In this document: in pieces, positions 62,740 through 64,000 of the stretch
Numbering within the stretch: the first letter of the stretch is position 1
Layout: each line of letters begins with the position of its first letter
DNA from: Tepidimonas ignava
Lineage (GTDB): Bacteria > Pseudomonadota > Gammaproteobacteria > Burkholderiales > Burkholderiaceae_C
Reading direction: 5' to 3'
DNA: 64,000 nucleotides
Assembly (NCBI RefSeq): GCF_004342625.1
Contig: NZ_SMAH01000001.1
Location: 124,001-188,000, forward strand
The notes under the pieces: generated by a model
The model's input: the letters and a program-made list of their open reading frames with translations, nothing else
Told to the model about the DNA's origin: nothing
Databases searched by the model: none
Program-made: the position numbers and the translations under genes

Positions 62740-64000
62740 TCAGCTCAGGCGCTTGACCAGCACCTGGCTGCGCCGGTCCCAGTTGTATTTGCGCTTGCGC
62801 GCCTCGGGCAGCCAGTCAGGCGACACCGGTTGAAAGCCGCGCTTGAGGAACCAGTGCATCGTGCGCGTGGTGAGCACGAAGATGCTTTGCAACCCCATCA
62901 AGCGCGCGCGCTGCTCGATGCGCTTGAGCAAACGCTCGCCGTCACCCTGGCCCTGGGCCTGCGGCGCCACGGTCAACGCCGCCATCTCGCCGGTCTTGGC
63001 TTCGGGGTAAGGGTACAGCGCCGCGCAGCCGAAGATGACGCCGTCGTGCTCGATGATGGTGTAGTTGGCGATGTCGCGCTCGATTTCGGTGCGGCTGCGT
63101 TTGACCAGCGTGCCGTCGCGTTCGAACGGCTCGATCAACTGCAGGATGCCCCCGACGTCGTCGGGCGTGGCCTCGCGCAGGTTTTCGAGTTTTTCGTCCA
63201 CCACCATCGTGCCGATGCCGTCGTGCACGTACACCTCCAGCAGCAACGACCCGTCCACTGCGAACGGGATGATGTGGCTGCGTTCCACCCCGCCCAGGCA
63301 GGCGCGCACGCAGTGCTGCAGGTAAAAGGCCGGCTCGGTGGGCTGGGTCGGTGTGGGGGCCTGCGCCAAAATGGCCTGCGCGTCGGCCAGCGACAGTTCG
63401 GTGTCGATGGGGTTGTCCTCGCCCGGCGGATCGAACGGCCGCACGCGGATGCCGGGGATCTCGGTGACGAAGATCAGCTTGTCGGCCTGCAGCGCCACGG
63501 CCACGCTCGTGGCCACCTCTTCCATCGTCAGGTTGAACGCTTCGCCGGTCAGCGAAAAGCCAAACGGCGACAGCAGCACCAGCGCGCCCATGTCCAGCGC
63601 GCCCTTGATGCCGGCCACGTCCACCTTGCGCACCAGGCCCGAGTGCTGAAAATCCACGCCATCGACAATGCCGACAGGCCGGGCGGTGATGAAGTTGCCC
63701 GAAATCACGCGCACCTTTGCGCCGGCCATCGGGGTGTTGGGCAGCCCCATGCTGAAGGCCGCCTCGATTTCGAAGCGCAGTTGGCCGGCGGCCTCCTGCG
63801 CGCAGTCCAGCGCCACCGGGTCGGTGATGCGGATACCGCTATGAAAGCGCGCGGCGTGTCCTTTGGCGCGCAGTTGCTCGTCCACCTGCGGGCGAAAGCC
63901 GTGCACCAGCACCACGCGCACGCCCATGCTTTGGATCAGCGCCAAGTCCTGCACCAGATTGGGCAGCTTGCCCGCCGCGATGGCCTCCCCGGGCACGCCC
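62740..64000 (-). CDS. argA: Amino-acid N-acetyltransferase (N-acetylglutamate synthase), partial
   Basis: The gene runs off the right edge; 419 residues are visible, and the N-terminus (about 30 residues in ArgA) is missing. The amino-acid kinase domain (LPNLVQDLALIQSMGVRVVLVHGFRPQ, the SGNFITARPVG region) is followed by a GNAT domain (EMAALTVAPQAQGQGDGERLL with the CoA loop, and FLKRGFQPVSPDWLP). It acetylates glutamate in the first step of arginine synthesis and is usually inhibited by arginine through the kinase domain. It converges with the TerC gene at a 15-bp gap. Confidence 0.95.
   Translation of the reverse strand, partial: GVPGEAIAAGKLPNLVQDLALIQSMGVRVVLVHGFRPQVDEQLRAKGHAARFHSGIRITDPVALDCAQEAAGQLRFEIEAAFSMGLPNTPMAGAKVRVISGNFITARPVGIVDGVDFQHSGLVRKVDVAGIKGALDMGALVLLSPFGFSLTGEAFNLTMEEVATSVAVALQADKLIFVTEIPGIRVRPFDPPGEDNPIDTELSLADAQAILAQAPTPTQPTEPAFYLQHCVRACLGGVERSHIIPFAVDGSLLLEVYVHDGIGTMVVDEKLENLREATPDDVGGILQLIEPFERDGTLVKRSRTEIERDIANYTIIEHDGVIFGCAALYPYPEAKTGEMAALTVAPQAQGQGDGERLLKRIEQRARLMGLQSIFVLTTRTMHWFLKRGFQPVSPDWLPEARKRKYNWDRRSQVLVKRLS

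Overview
The window is a gene-dense piece of a high-GC chromosome (all genes are GC-rich, the intergenic spaces are short). Several markers point to Betaproteobacteria, order Burkholderiales, probably a Comamonadaceae-like heterotroph: the tpiA-secG-tRNA-Leu-nuoA to nuoN order, a DUF2818 membrane protein after nuoN, the APH-type homoserine kinase next to a BPSS1780-type membrane protein, DUF2782 and polA, and the CobD/CbiB-type protein after a Nudix gene. The genus assignment is inference. No insertion sequence, phage, plasmid or CRISPR feature was found, so this is essentially core chromosome.

Layout. 1-6516: the tail of an unknown gene, an ABC-type periplasmic binding protein, rpsO and pnp with structured RNA between them, a quinone oxidoreductase, tpiA and secG. 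6668-21693: tRNA-Leu(GAG), an intrinsic terminator, then the complete 14-subunit complex I operon nuoABCDEFGHIJKLMN, with many ATGA stop-start overlaps, followed by DUF2818. 21714-28750: two Nudix hydrolases, DUF1178, glutamate dehydrogenase, a CobD/CbiB-like protein, rsgA, an M48 protease and orn. 28816-34035: a Pit phosphate transporter, a DEAD-box RNA helicase with an attenuator-like leader, an alpha/beta hydrolase and guaC. 34142-43258: a MotA/MotB stator pair, a UvrD-family helicase, BPSS1780, thrB, DUF2782 and polA. 43289-50608: a lipoprotein, a chemoreceptor, a dienelactone hydrolase, a stand-alone EAL protein, sseA, an EamA permease and an orphan Rieske oxygenase. 50919-54025: xseB-ispA-dxs (exonuclease VII small subunit and isoprenoid precursor supply). 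54232-58408: a TRAP transporter (TakP-like binding protein, DctQ, enlarged DctM) coupled to dut. 58440-64000: an FKBP isomerase and a RoxA-type ribosomal oxygenase that diverge from a palindromic promoter, a small lipoprotein, an NhaR-like regulator that has lost its expected stop codon, a TerC-family membrane protein and argA, which runs off the window.

The most interesting signals are regulatory rather than new protein systems. (1) At least nine genes without a Shine-Dalgarno sequence carry a TANNNT-like -10 hexamer only 6-9 nt before the start codon, as expected for leaderless mRNAs; one pair shares a perfectly palindromic bidirectional promoter. (2) guaC and the DEAD-box helicase have intrinsic-terminator hairpins that begin at the predicted +1 nucleotide, 6 nt after the -10, and the helicase leader can form alternative pairings. 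(3) An intrinsic terminator directly abuts the nuoA ribosome-binding site. (4) The nhaR-like gene appears to have a one-base deletion in a C run that fuses it to about 140 antisense codons.
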